Of a stretch of 64,000 bases of DNA, positions 44,973-53,749 are shown one piece after another. Source of the DNA: Streptomyces diacarni (GTDB lineage: Bacteria > Actinomycetota > Actinomycetes > Streptomycetales > Streptomycetaceae); contig NZ_QOIN01000054.1 in NCBI RefSeq assembly GCF_003323715.1, positions 20,120 through 84,119 on the forward strand. Reading direction: 5' to 3'. Each line of letters starts with the position of its first letter. The stretch's first letter is position 1. A model generated the notes under the pieces. It saw nothing but the letters and a program-made list of their open reading frames with translations, ran no database searches and was not told where the DNA came from. The position numbers and the translations under genes are program-made.

Positions 44973-45759
44973 TGCGTGCGCATGCCGTGGCCACTGTCTG
45001 AGTGCGGCCCGACCGGCGCCCGGCCCTTGCCCTTCCTCGCCGGGAGGACTCAGTGCTTGGGTGTGCGGGCGAAGCCGCGATGCCGGGAGCGCACCGTGAC
45101 GGGCGCGGATGTCCACCGGCCCCGGTGCGCCCGGAGCGGCGGCGGACCGTACGGCGACTGCCAGGCGGGGCGCTCACCCCGGGCCGGGCCGCGCGCGGTG
45201 TGGGGTGGACCGGAACTTACCGCTCACCCGCAAGCGCTCGGACGTGCACGCACGGCAGCAATGGTGGAGAACGAGGGGCTGGCAGACGGCCACGGCCATC
45301 CAGTTCTTGAGCACAGGTGTACACCGGTTTCAGTGAGAAGTCCGCAGGAGTGAGCAGCGCGGCGCGCAGGCGCGACGCACGACGCACGACGCATCAGCGC
45401 TCGGGAGATCTCACAGGGTGTACATCGGCGCGTCCTTGACCAGACGATTGGGTTCGGCAGCACGGTAGCGGCTCGCAGCAGCGCTCTTCCACTGGATTGC
45501 CGACTTGTCAGCGAGGGGTACAAGCGAGCGGTGCTGCCCCCGCGGCCGTTCGCATGTCCGCCAGGCACGGTGGAGCCCGGCTCCCCGGGCCGGGGCCGCG
45601 ACCTGGAAACCAGCGCAGGGCAGCGGTTCCCAGCGCAGCGTGCAGCAGACTGGGGCGACGCTGAGCAGGTCGGTGAGCCGAGGGTAGGACCACGGTCCGA
45701 GGCGGAAGTGTGGCCCGTGCTCCGACGACGCGTGGCTGCGGCCGCAGCATCGTAGCGCC
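44973..45759. other. Intergenic region without a supported gene
   Basis: This gap of nearly 790 nt follows the RiPP terminator. Short frames occur in all phases without recognisable products. A minus-strand frame ends in WKSAAASRYRAAEPN and MYTL, which recalls C-termini of small secreted helical proteins, but it lacks a credible start. A GACGCAC triplet repeat occurs near 45,371. No second precursor-like peptide was found. Confidence 0.4.
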
Positions 45760-46503
45760 ATGCCTACCACCACCCCGCCGGCCCCGCCCAACACCGCGTC
45801 CCGCTCCGTCTTCCCGGGGCGCTGGGTGGGCGGCGCATCCCTCGTCGTCGGCCCCTCGCTGGTACTCGCGGGTGTGCTCCTGCGGGCGCGCTTCGACTTC
45901 TTCTTTCCCGCCCAGCTGAGCGCGTACGAGCATCACCCGGCCCTCATGACAACCTCCTACAGCCTGGTGGCCGCAGGATGGGTGCTGCTCTGGCCGGGTG
46001 GGGCGCTCCTCGCCGCCGACATCGGCGCGCGTCACCGCGAGCTGGCCGTGTGGGGCGGCGCCTTCGCCATGCTGGGCCTGTTCGCCCGGGCGTTCCACGC
46101 CGGTGTGGACCACGCCCACTTCCAACTGGTCACCTCACAGGGCGCGGTGTCCGCGACGCGGTCGGTGAGCGAGGCCTACGGCGCGTTCCACGTCTTCAGC
46201 ACGTTGAACGCCGCCCTCATGGGTGGCTGGATCCTGCTGGCCTTCGGCGCCTACCGCGCGCGGGTGCTGGGGCCCATGCGTGCGACCGTCCTGGCGCTCG
46301 CATCGGCGATGCCACTGGGAGTGCTGAAGGGAACGACCATCTGGTCGGTCACGGCGGCCGCGGGCCTGTGCGTCGCGCTTCTTCCGCTGGGTATCACCGC
46401 GTGGCGCACCGGCCCGGTCCCGCGGCCGGCCACGGTCGTGGGCAGATTCGTGCTGGTCGGCGCCGTGGGCGCGGCGATGTTCTTCTTCGGGCAGGCCGGA
46501 TGA
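45760..46503 (+). CDS. Polytopic membrane protein of unknown function
   Basis: The 247-residue protein has six or seven hydrophobic segments with a conserved-looking polar run HHPALMTTSYSLVAAG and ARAFHAGVDHAHF between helices. I do not recognise the family. Its stop overlaps the histidine kinase start by 4 nt (ATGA), so the three genes form one operon. It may be a signal-input partner or a target of the two-component system, or it may be an immunity factor for the nearby RiPP; the last is speculation. The ribosome site is weak. Confidence 0.7.
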   Translation: MPTTTPPAPPNTASRSVFPGRWVGGASLVVGPSLVLAGVLLRARFDFFFPAQLSAYEHHPALMTTSYSLVAAGWVLLWPGGALLAADIGARHRELAVWGGAFAMLGLFARAFHAGVDHAHFQLVTSQGAVSATRSVSEAYGAFHVFSTLNAALMGGWILLAFGAYRARVLGPMRATVLALASAMPLGVLKGTTIWSVTAAAGLCVALLPLGITAWRTGPVPRPATVVGRFVLVGAVGAAMFFFGQAG

Positions 46504-47774
46504 GTGCGCGTCGGTATGGTCATGCCATGGACACAGCGCCGCAGCGTCTGCGGACCGGATCCCACCTGTTGTTCCTCGACGCCGCCACGGCCGGTGTCGT
46601 GGTGGCCGCGTACGTCGCGCTGGCCGGGCAGGGCGCGTCCGACGGGCTGCCTCGGTTCTCCGGCCCGCCGTGGGTGGGCTGGCTGGTGGCCGCGTGCGTG
46701 GGAGCGCCACTGGCCGTGCGGCGGCTGTGGGCCCTGCCCGTCCTGGCGGTGGTGCTGGGTGCCACGGCAGCGGCGACGCTTCTCGACATCACCCGCGATC
46801 CTTACGTCTCCGCGGCCTTGACGCTCTATACGGCGGCGCTTCTCAAGCCGGCCCGCTGGGCTGCCGGCGCGCTGGTCCTGGCTCTGTCCGTCTCCGCGGC
46901 TGCGGTCCTCACCGGAGAGGCTGTGCTGACCCCTTCGGGGCCGTGGTCGGAGGCCGTCGGTACCACGGCACTCGTCTGGCTGGTGCTGGGCGCCACCTGG
47001 GCCGCGGGCCGCGTCGTGCGGGAGCGGCGGGCCCGGGCGGCACGGCGGCAGCGGCGCCTGGCCGAAGAGGCGCTGGTCGAGGAACGTCTACGCATCGCCC
47101 GTGAGTTGCACGACGTCGTCTCGCACAGCCTCAGTGTGATCGTCGTCAAGGCGGCGGTCGCCAACCATGTGGCACGGGCCCGCCCCGAGGAAACCCGCGA
47201 CGCCGTCCGCGCCATCGAGCGGACCGGCCGGGAGGCGCTGACCGAGATGCGTCGTGCCCTGGGGGTGCTGCGCGGCGACGGCGCCGGGAGGCACACGCCA
47301 GGTGAGGACCTTGCCGGGACGGCGCCCGCGCCCGGCCTGGACGACCTGCCCTGTCTCGTCCAGCGGGCGGAGGAGGCGGGGGTCCGGACCGGACTGCGTA
47401 CCCGGGTGGCGGCCGACCTTCCCGCGGGGACGGCCCTGACGGTCTACCGGATCGTGCAGGAAGCGCTGACCAACGTGGTCAAGCACTCCGGCAACGGAAC
47501 GCACTGCGAGGTCACCCTCACAGGGGGCGCCCGCGAAGGTGTGTGCATCGAGGTCGTGGACGACGGAGCGGGGAACGCCGTCGTACCCGGCCGGGCGGAT
47601 CTTCGGGGCGGCCACGGACTCCTGGGGATGCGGGAACGCGTGATGATGTACGGGGGTGCGCTGGAGGCCGGACCACATCCCGGCGGCGGGTTCGCCGTGT
47701 CGGCTCGGCTGCCGGCCGAACCCGCGCACGACGCCCCGCCCACCTCACCGAGCCGAACGGAGACGACCGCGTGA
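46500..47774 (+). CDS. Sensor histidine kinase, NarL/DesK type
   Basis: The 424-residue kinase has about five N-terminal membrane helices (20-170), then a HisKA_3 dimerisation helix with phospho-acceptor His204 in RELHDVVSHSLSVIV, and a HATPase_c domain. Its N box is EALTNVVKHSG and its G boxes are DDGAGN and GGHGLLGMRERV. It should phosphorylate the response regulator encoded next. The ATG overlapping the previous stop is chosen; another ATG lies nine codons further. The input signal is unknown. Confidence 0.85.
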   Translation: MSARRYGHAMDTAPQRLRTGSHLLFLDAATAGVVVAAYVALAGQGASDGLPRFSGPPWVGWLVAACVGAPLAVRRLWALPVLAVVLGATAAATLLDITRDPYVSAALTLYTAALLKPARWAAGALVLALSVSAAAVLTGEAVLTPSGPWSEAVGTTALVWLVLGATWAAGRVVRERRARAARRQRRLAEEALVEERLRIARELHDVVSHSLSVIVVKAAVANHVARARPEETRDAVRAIERTGREALTEMRRALGVLRGDGAGRHTPGEDLAGTAPAPGLDDLPCLVQRAEEAGVRTGLRTRVAADLPAGTALTVYRIVQEALTNVVKHSGNGTHCEVTLTGGAREGVCIEVVDDGAGNAVVPGRADLRGGHGLLGMRERVMMYGGALEAGPHPGGGFAVSARLPAEPAHDAPPTSPSRTETTA

Positions 47775-48499
47775 CCGACCCGATCCGGGTACTCGTCGCC
47801 GACGACCAGTCACTGCTCCGGGGCAGCTTCCGGGTACTCGTCGACACCGCACCGGGGCTCACAGCTGTCGGCGAGGCCGGCAGCGGCGCCGAAGCCGTCG
47901 AGAGCGCCTGCCGCCTGCGCCCGGACGTGGTGCTCATGGACATCCGGATGCCCGGTATGGACGGCATCGAGGCGACACACCGGATAGCCCGCTCTCCGAA
48001 GACGGCGGACACGCGCGTTCTCATCCTGACCACGTTCGACCTCGACGAGTACGTCTACGGTGCGTTGCGGGCCGGAGCTGCGGGATTCCTCCTCAAGGAC
48101 ACCTCTCCCGACGTCCTGCTCGCCGGCATCCGCACGGTCGCCGCCGGAGAGTCCCTCCTCGCCCCGTCGGTGACCCGGCGTCTGATCGCCGAGTTCGCCC
48201 GACTCCCCCGCGCACACCCGGTCTCCGGCACCTCGCTGGAGGGCGTGACGGAGCGCGAGCGAGAGGTCCTGCTTCTCGTGGCCCGGGGCCTGTCCAACAC
48301 CGACATCGCCGAGTACCTCCACCTCAGCCACGGCACCGTCAAAACCCACATCGGCCGCCTCCTGAGCAAGCTGCGCGCCCGCGACCGCGCACAACTGGTG
48401 ATCAGCGCCTACGAATCAGGGCTCGTGTCCGCGACCATCATCCCCGAGCGCCGCGTCCGGCCCGGGAGCGGCGGGCCCGGGAGCGGCGGACTTCTTTGA
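47771..48499 (+). CDS. LuxR/NarL-type response regulator
   Basis: The 242-residue regulator has a receiver domain with the acidic pocket DD (10-11), phospho-acceptor Asp57 in VVLMDIRMPGMDG and a Lys in LLKDTSPD. Its C-terminal LuxR helix-turn-helix reads LTEREREVLLLVARGLSNTD-like. The GTG start overlaps the kinase stop by 4 nt. The C-terminus has a short GSGGPGSGG tail. Likely targets include its own operon; no clear operator was seen. Confidence 0.86.
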   Translation: MTDPIRVLVADDQSLLRGSFRVLVDTAPGLTAVGEAGSGAEAVESACRLRPDVVLMDIRMPGMDGIEATHRIARSPKTADTRVLILTTFDLDEYVYGALRAGAAGFLLKDTSPDVLLAGIRTVAAGESLLAPSVTRRLIAEFARLPRAHPVSGTSLEGVTEREREVLLLVARGLSNTDIAEYLHLSHGTVKTHIGRLLSKLRARDRAQLVISAYESGLVSATIIPERRVRPGSGGPGSGGLL

Positions 48500-48597
48500 T
48501 GGCTCCTCCACCACCCTGAGGAGTGGAGGGGTACGGCGGTGCTCGACGGCAGGGCCCGCTTCGGCCGGGGTGGGGTCGGTCTCGGCTCTGGCCGGGG

Positions 48598-49209
48598 TCA
48601 GCAACCGGGTTTCCGACGGGCGGAGGTGTCCTTCGGACACAGGTCCTCGAGGTGCCTGAGCACCACTGCCCGGATCATGGGCGGCCGCAGACGACCGGGA
48701 TGGAGCGTGCCCCCCAGGGTGAGGCCGTCGATGAGAGCGGCCAGGCGCTCGGTCTCCACGGGGTCGTCGACGCCGAGGCGTTGCAGCACCAGCCCGGCCA
48801 CCGTGCGCAGACCGTCGTGCAGTTCGACGGCGACCTCACGCAGCGCGGGCTCGGTGCGAGCCGCGATCACGAACTCCAGCCACACCGCGGTCTCATCGGC
48901 GCGCGCCGTGTCGAGCGGCAGGAACTCCCCGGCCACTTCCTGTGCGACCTGGAGCGGGTCGTCGCTCGGCCGCACCTGATCCCTGCGCCGCAGCAGCCGG
49001 GCCTCGACCCGGCGTGCCATCTCGCGGGCCGCAGCAGTCAGCAACTGACCGTGGCTGTCGAAGTAGTGGCGCACCGAACCGAGGGCGAGCCCCGCTTCGG
49101 CTGCGACGTTGCGCAGCGACGCCTGCGCCACACCGCTGCGGGCGACCACCCGGAAGACGGCCTCCACCACCTCACGGCGGCGCTCGGTGGGATCCACGAT
49201 CTTCGGCAC
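48598..49209 (-). CDS. TetR-family transcriptional regulator
   Basis: The 203-residue protein has a TetR helix-turn-helix in residues about 8-55 (EAVFRVVARSGVAQASLRNVA, then AGLALGSVRHYF). The C-terminal ligand domain is of the TetR_C_6-like type, with LPLDTARADETAVWLEF. The GTG giving MPKIVDPTERRRE starts almost at the domain boundary, and the leader is very short. It is divergent from a membrane protein across a 27-bp palindromic operator, so it probably represses both itself and that gene. Confidence 0.82.
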   Translation of the reverse strand: MPKIVDPTERRREVVEAVFRVVARSGVAQASLRNVAAEAGLALGSVRHYFDSHGQLLTAAAREMARRVEARLLRRRDQVRPSDDPLQVAQEVAGEFLPLDTARADETAVWLEFVIAARTEPALREVAVELHDGLRTVAGLVLQRLGVDDPVETERLAALIDGLTLGGTLHPGRLRPPMIRAVVLRHLEDLCPKDTSARRKPGC

Positions 49210-49219
49210 CCGACTTTTA

Positions 49220-49246
49220 TAGCACGCTCGAGCCAAGAACGTGCTA
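49220..49246. promoter_or_regulatory. TetR operator: TAGCACG-N13-CGTGCTA
   Basis: Two perfect 7-bp inverted arms sit in the 79-nt divergent region between the TetR gene and the membrane protein gene, 11 nt from the TetR start codon. The size (27 bp) and position are typical for a TetR autoregulatory site. It would block transcription in both directions. Confidence 0.75.
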
Positions 49247-49288
49247 CGGTGTTTTTGGCATAGCTGAGCTAAATAAGGAGCGCTCGTC

Positions 49289-49900
49289 GTGACCACCGCA
49301 CTGCTGATGGCGGCCGGCGTCGTGTACGTCCTCGTCCGTCGCTTCGTGGGCGAGCCCGTCGTCGCCAAGGACGTCTTCGTCGTACCCCTCGTCCTCGCCG
49401 GTATCGGTGTCCACGACCTGACCGCGGTGGGCCACTGGAACGCCGTCGATGTCGTGATACTCGTCCTGGGCATCGTCGTCGGCCTCGGCTTCGGCGCCTG
49501 GCGCGGCACGAGCACCACCCTGGAACCCCGGCACGGCGTCCTGCACCAGCGCTACACCCGGCGCACACTCGGCATCTGGCTCGCCTCTCTGGCCGCCGGC
49601 GGCGCCCTCACCCTCACCGGACGCACCCTGGGCATGCACGAAGAGACCCGCCCCGTCATGCTCTCCATCGGCCTCGGCATGCTCGGCGAGGCCGTCACCC
49701 TGGGCGCCCGCGCCCTCGCCACCGGGCTCCCCTTCTCCCCGCCCCCTGGGCGCGAAGTCTCTCCCCAGCCCGCCGACCCCACCCCGGACGCCGCCTCCCG
49801 CCGAGCCTGTGACCGGCCTTCGGCACACTCGCCGACCTTCACCGAGGCCGTACGCCGCCTCCGCGGCGACGCCACCGGTCACCACCGGTGGCGCGACTGA
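49289..49900 (+). CDS. Membrane protein, CcdC/DUF1453-like, controlled by the divergent TetR
   Basis: The 203-residue protein has four or five hydrophobic helices (residues 1-20, 28-45, 52-72, 90-110, 120-140) and a polar Pro/Ser/Arg-rich tail from 150 on. The LVRRFVGEPV opening and GFGAWRG turn resemble DUF1453/CcdC-like proteins; this match is tentative. The GTG start has a strong AAGGAG. Function is unknown; being TetR-controlled, it may respond to a small hydrophobic compound. Confidence 0.65.
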   Translation: MTTALLMAAGVVYVLVRRFVGEPVVAKDVFVVPLVLAGIGVHDLTAVGHWNAVDVVILVLGIVVGLGFGAWRGTSTTLEPRHGVLHQRYTRRTLGIWLASLAAGGALTLTGRTLGMHEETRPVMLSIGLGMLGEAVTLGARALATGLPFSPPPGREVSPQPADPTPDAASRRACDRPSAHSPTFTEAVRRLRGDATGHHRWRD

Positions 49901-50393
49901 ACAGCAGCGACTCGCCTGGTCGCTTCTCCTGCGAACTGACCACCTGAGCTTCCGCGAGCCGTCCGACGCGGCAGCAGGCTTTCGGGCGTGCCCGAAACAC
50001 CTCGCCGACTCCGCACCGCGCGGACGAGTATGGAGACGTGGACGCGCCGGTGACGAAGCGAAGGGAGAGCGCTTGCCCGGGAGGAATCGGTGACGGGGCT
50101 CGGGTAGCCGTGCTCGCGGCAGCCGTCCTCCGGCTCGCCACCGCGGCCGCCGCGGCGAATGGCCGCGACGGCCACGTCCACACCCACACCACCAGCCCGG
50201 ACGACAACGGCGGCGCACCGGGTGCGGGCACTCTCGCGCCACCGGACGAGATCGGGGGGCGGACCGGGCGGTGGTGTGTGACGTGGTGGCGCACGTGGAG
50301 ACTCAGGCCGGCAAGTGCCGGCGGGACAACGACGGCCGTCTGCGCTCCGCCGACCCGCCGACCCGCCGACCCGCCGATGATCGTGCGCGAGAT

Positions 50394-50434
50394 GCTCGAC
50401 CCCACGGAGCCTGTTCGCCTCCGTGGGGTCGAGC
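50394..50434 (-). terminator. Strong hairpin downstream of the symporter operon
   Basis: A perfect 16-bp inverted repeat (GCTCGACCCCACGGAG / CTCCGTGGGGTCGAGC) with a 9-nt loop lies about 95 nt after the stop of the small transporter protein. There is no T run. Next to it is a CGACCCGC triplet repeat (50,351-50,376). Apart from these, the 630 nt between the DUF1453-like gene and the small protein show no supported gene. Confidence 0.6.
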
Positions 50435-50529
50435 AGCGGGATGCCGGTGCTCGACATCAGCAGCGGCACGGACACCGTGGCACGCCCGGCCGCGGAGTCG
50501 TCGGGCGGAGCAGCGCGTGCGGGGCGGAC

Positions 50530-50661
50530 TCAGATCATGCGTCGGCCCTTGCGGCGGGCATCCGCCCACTCGCGGATGAACCCGCTGCTGATGACGGCCA
50601 GCACAACAGCCACGATGGCGGGCCACATCAGGATGTACACGCTCAGTGCGAGCGTACTCAT
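50530..50661 (-). CDS. Small transporter subunit (43 aa), single membrane helix
   Basis: This 43-codon gene has an ideal AAGGAGACACC ribosome site and begins 17 nt after the symporter stop. It encodes MSTLALSVYI, a hydrophobic helix (residues 5-27) and the polar end REWADARRKGRRMI. It matches the small companion proteins annotated beside SSS-family symporters ('putative transporter small subunit'). It likely stabilises or regulates the symporter in the membrane. Confidence 0.75.
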   Translation of the reverse strand: MSTLALSVYILMWPAIVAVVLAVISSGFIREWADARRKGRRMI

Positions 50662-50678
50662 GGTGTCTCCTTCCGTTG

Positions 50679-52427
50679 TCACTTCGCGGTTTCGGCGGGC
50701 TCGCGGCCGCCGTCCGAGTCCCCGGGCGGGTGCGGGGGGCCGCTTCCCGGTTCTGCGCCGACACCGTCCGCTTCAGCGGCCGACGCCCCGGCCGCGTCGT
50801 CGAAGTCCCCCGTCCGCTCGGCGATGACGGCGAAGTCGAAGCGTTCGTCCCGCCGCGCGGACATGGCCCAGCAGACGAGGGTGGAGACCGAGTAGGCGAC
50901 GAGGGAGCCGCACAGCGTGGCGTACTCGTGCAGGGAGCCGATGGCGAACGGGGCGGACGCCACGACCGCCACCACGCCGATGACCTTGGCGGGTTTGAGG
51001 CCGAAGAAGCCGAAAGCCATCAGTCCGAGTACGACGCCGACACCGGCGACGGACAGGACATCCACCACGACGCCGAAGACGCCGTCGACGGGGATCCAGC
51101 TGAAGCGCACCGGCAGGAACACCGCGAGCGCGACGAGCACCGAGGTAGTGAACGCCTTGTTGGTGACCTTTTCCCAGTAGAAGCTGGCCAGTACCGGGAA
51201 GACGAGAGCCCCCCACAGCGCGCCGACGAACACCAGCAGGTCGAGGATGCTCAGTTGCAGGCTGGCGAAGGCAACCGCCGCCGCGGTCGCCACCACCATG
51301 GTGAGACGCCCGATCAACAGCATCGTCTTGGGGTTGGCCTTCTCCTTGCCGGTCATGTTCTGGCCGTAGACATCGGTCATCACGATCGACGAGAGAGCCG
51401 CGAGGTCGGAGTCCGCCGTGGAGGACAGCGCGCCGACGATCATGATGAAGAAGAGCGCCAGCAGCACAGGCGGCAGGTACTCGGCAGCCATCTCGGGGAT
51501 GAGGTTGTTCAGATCGCCACCGGTGGGCTCGAACCCCAGGTAGAGCGCCAGCACGCCGAGCATACCGACACCGATCACCATGGCGCCGTAGCCGACGGTC
51601 GCGGTGATGAACGTCGGCTTGATCAGGCTTTCCTTCACCGCGAAGAGCCGCTGGGCGATGGTCTGGTTCCCGATGGCGTACGCCAGGACCGCGGCGATGT
51701 ACGGGGCGCCCTGCTGCATGAACGCGTCGCTGGAGAAGAAGTTGCCCTGCTGAGCGGTGAGGTGGTGCGCGCCGCTTTCGAACGCCGCGGGAAAGTCCGC
51801 CGCGAAGAAGATGAACGGGACGATCACGGCGACCGCGCCCAGCATCGCGACGACCTGCACGAAGTCGGTCAGAACGGAGGCTCGGAACCCGGACCACAGG
51901 GTGTACAGCAAAACGCCGGCGGCGACTGCGAAGACCCCCTGCGTGAAGGTGAAGGGCGAAAGCAGTGAGATCAGCACGCCGCCGGCGATGAAATTGGACA
52001 TCAGGCTGATCAGGCTGCCGACGATGTTGGACCCTGCGAGCATCAGCTGACTCGAGCGGCCGTGCCGGGCGAACATGACCTCGGCGAGCGTGTGAGCCCT
52101 CGGAGCCACGGCGCGGATGCGCTTCCCGAAGGGGTAGATGAACAGGATCATCAGCGCGCCCCAGAACCCGTAGTGAATGGGTCCCGAGATGCCGTAGGTG
52201 TAGCCCGAGGTCGCTGATGCGTACATCGACGAGGCCCAGATCCATGTTGCCGTCATGCTGGCGGCGGAGATCCCGAAGCCGATGTTGTTGCCGCCGGTCA
52301 TGTAGCCGTCGGCGTTCTCGTCCTTCTTACCGATGCGTGTCGAGATCAGGAAGGTTCCTCCGTAAAAGAGGACCAACAAGCCCACCACGGCCAAGGCGCC
52401 GAACTGTGCTGTCTCCGTTCCGTCCAC
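50679..52427 (-). CDS. Sodium:solute symporter (SSS family)
   Basis: The 582-residue protein has about 13 hydrophobic segments. SSS sodium-site regions are visible near the start (MTATWIWASSMYASA) and in TM8 (IVGALSSTADSDLAALSS). The YMTGGNNIGF entrance motif is typical of the family. The last 60 residues are an acidic, Gly/Ala/Pro-rich cytoplasmic tail. GTG start with AAGGAGG 6 nt upstream. Substrate is unknown; urea, purine-like or carboxylate solutes are all possible. It is co-transcribed with the small subunit downstream. Confidence 0.82.
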   Translation of the reverse strand: MDGTETAQFGALAVVGLLVLFYGGTFLISTRIGKKDENADGYMTGGNNIGFGISAASMTATWIWASSMYASATSGYTYGISGPIHYGFWGALMILFIYPFGKRIRAVAPRAHTLAEVMFARHGRSSQLMLAGSNIVGSLISLMSNFIAGGVLISLLSPFTFTQGVFAVAAGVLLYTLWSGFRASVLTDFVQVVAMLGAVAVIVPFIFFAADFPAAFESGAHHLTAQQGNFFSSDAFMQQGAPYIAAVLAYAIGNQTIAQRLFAVKESLIKPTFITATVGYGAMVIGVGMLGVLALYLGFEPTGGDLNNLIPEMAAEYLPPVLLALFFIMIVGALSSTADSDLAALSSIVMTDVYGQNMTGKEKANPKTMLLIGRLTMVVATAAAVAFASLQLSILDLLVFVGALWGALVFPVLASFYWEKVTNKAFTTSVLVALAVFLPVRFSWIPVDGVFGVVVDVLSVAGVGVVLGLMAFGFFGLKPAKVIGVVAVVASAPFAIGSLHEYATLCGSLVAYSVSTLVCWAMSARRDERFDFAVIAERTGDFDDAAGASAAEADGVGAEPGSGPPHPPGDSDGGREPAETAK

Positions 52428-53026
52428 ACGTCACCTCCTTCGAATCGTGGAGCCCGATCCGGTCCGCGGTCCCCGGCTTCACGCCCGGCGTCTCGCGGAC
52501 CGCTCTGCGCCTTACGCGGCGCGAAAGCTCCGGCCCGGCAGCCTCGTTCCGTCGCTGCCGAGGCGTCAGCGGAAAAGCGGGCTACTTTGAGCGCGCAAAC
52601 TGCTATGGACCGTAACAGGGTCGGGAAGCGCGTCAGCTCGCGAGCACGCGCCGGGAGTCGAAGTAAAGAGACGTCTATTTTGCCTGCTATGCGGGATGGG
52701 CCAGTCTTGACGCTAGGGGTTTGCCTCATATTGTGCCCCTCCGACCTGACCCACCACGGAAGTTTGTTTGCAGCATCACGTCTGCGATCCACCGGGTTTC
52801 GTTACGCAGTAGAGATCAGTGGATGAACTCGATACGCCACGACTCGGCAAAAACGCCCAAGAGGGACGTGTCCCGACTTGGGAGGCTCTGGCGGACCACT
52901 CCACGCCCGGCGCTCCCACCGGCTGGGGCGCTGCGCGCCCCGGGGGTCGCGGCGATCACGGCCCTCACATGTTGTTCAATGTCACAAGCCAACTCGGCAC
53001 GAGAAATTCTCACAACGGGAGAGCAC
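52428..53026. other. Divergent intergenic region with a possible plus-strand promoter
   Basis: This 600-nt gap separates the symporter and the small secreted protein. On the plus strand near 52,708 there is TTGACG, 16 nt, then TATTGT, a passable promoter about 290 nt before the secreted-protein gene. AGACGTCT near 52,670 is a short palindrome. I see no gene inside. Confidence 0.35.
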
Positions 53027-53431
53027 ATGAAGAGACTTGGGCGCGTGCTGATCGCGGTTCCCGCGGCGGTACTCATCACCGCCGGGACGGCGACCGCGGC
53101 AGCCGCCACGACCGGAACCCCCAGTGGCGCGCCTCCGACGAGCGCCCCGTGCGTGTCGACGTCCGGCGCGAAGGCGTGCTTCGTCGCGAACGGAGACGCG
53201 GTCTACGTCAAGGACACCAAGGCGAACGGAGACTCCGTCGCGGGAACGCTCAAGTCGCGGCTTCCGGCGAACTGGGGCCGCGAGTGCTTCAACTCCCGTG
53301 GCGCTGCCGGCGGCTGGGTGAAGTGCAGTTTCAACGTGCCGGAATACCAGTGGGCCGACCTGTGGGCCGCCAACAAGCCCTTCATCGGCAGCCAGTCTTC
53401 CACGAAGGTCTACACGAGCCCCATCATCTGA
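53027..53431 (+). CDS. Small secreted protein (134 aa) with four cysteines
   Basis: The protein has a Sec signal peptide (MKRLGRVLIAVPAAVLITAG, cleavage likely near TATAAAA|T). The mature domain of about 105 residues has Cys at APCVS, KACFV, RECFN and VKCSF, enough for two disulfides. The KDTKANGDSVAGTL and CFNSRGAAGGWVKC patterns suggest a small beta fold similar to secreted Streptomyces proteins of unknown function. GGGAGAGCAC precedes the ATG. Its neighbours give no clue. Confidence 0.75.
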   Translation: MKRLGRVLIAVPAAVLITAGTATAAAATTGTPSGAPPTSAPCVSTSGAKACFVANGDAVYVKDTKANGDSVAGTLKSRLPANWGRECFNSRGAAGGWVKCSFNVPEYQWADLWAANKPFIGSQSSTKVYTSPII

Positions 53432-53588
53432 GGTCCACTCGGCCGACTGGCCGAAGCACACGGTTCTCCGGCCCGGCCGGCGGCCGGGGAACCGTCACCT
53501 GAAGTCTGACGCAGATGGTGCCTTGCGGGTGGCGGTGGGCAGCCGCCCCCGCAAGAGCGCGCCGTTCCAACCCGCGTGGTCTTTCGGT

Positions 53589-53602
53589 CAAGCGAACGCT
53601 TG
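53589..53602. promoter_or_regulatory. Probable TetR operator CAAGCGAACGCTTG
   Basis: This 14-bp palindrome (arms CAAGCG/CGCTTG around AA) sits about 150 nt before the broken TetR gene. It has the size and symmetry of an AcrR-like site. The operator may persist although its regulator is frameshifted. Confidence 0.45.
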
Positions 53603-53624
53603 GAGGCGGTGTGCGGACGTGAGA

Positions 53625-53674
53625 AAGCTCCTGGCAGGCGGCTGGGGAGTCGCCTCCTACCCTGCCAGGAGCTT
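53625..53674. terminator. Perfect 14-bp inverted repeat upstream of the broken TetR gene
   Basis: AAGCTCCTGGCAGG and CCTGCCAGGAGCTT flank a 22-nt loop. It could end transcription of the secreted-protein gene (190 nt upstream) or shape the TetR leader. There is no T run. Confidence 0.5.
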
Positions 53675-53749
53675 GCGCGTGCCGGCCCCCACAACCGGCG
53701 TCGCTCCGGCCGGAGCGCTACTGGCTCCGGAGCCGGGGAGGAACAGCAC

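Noticed and set aside
17810..45422. Shared 15-mer ATCTCACAGGGTGTA at 17,810 and 45,408
   Set aside because: The match does not extend on either side and may be chance or two unrelated gene ends; not strong enough for a repeat.
45411..45794. Minus-strand frame ending in MYTL
   Set aside because: Only the last 35 residues look protein-like; no start with a ribosome site was found.
45760..48499. The membrane protein and two-component system as RiPP immunity genes
   Set aside because: A strong terminator and a 790-nt gap separate them from the precursor, and no immunity family is recognisable.
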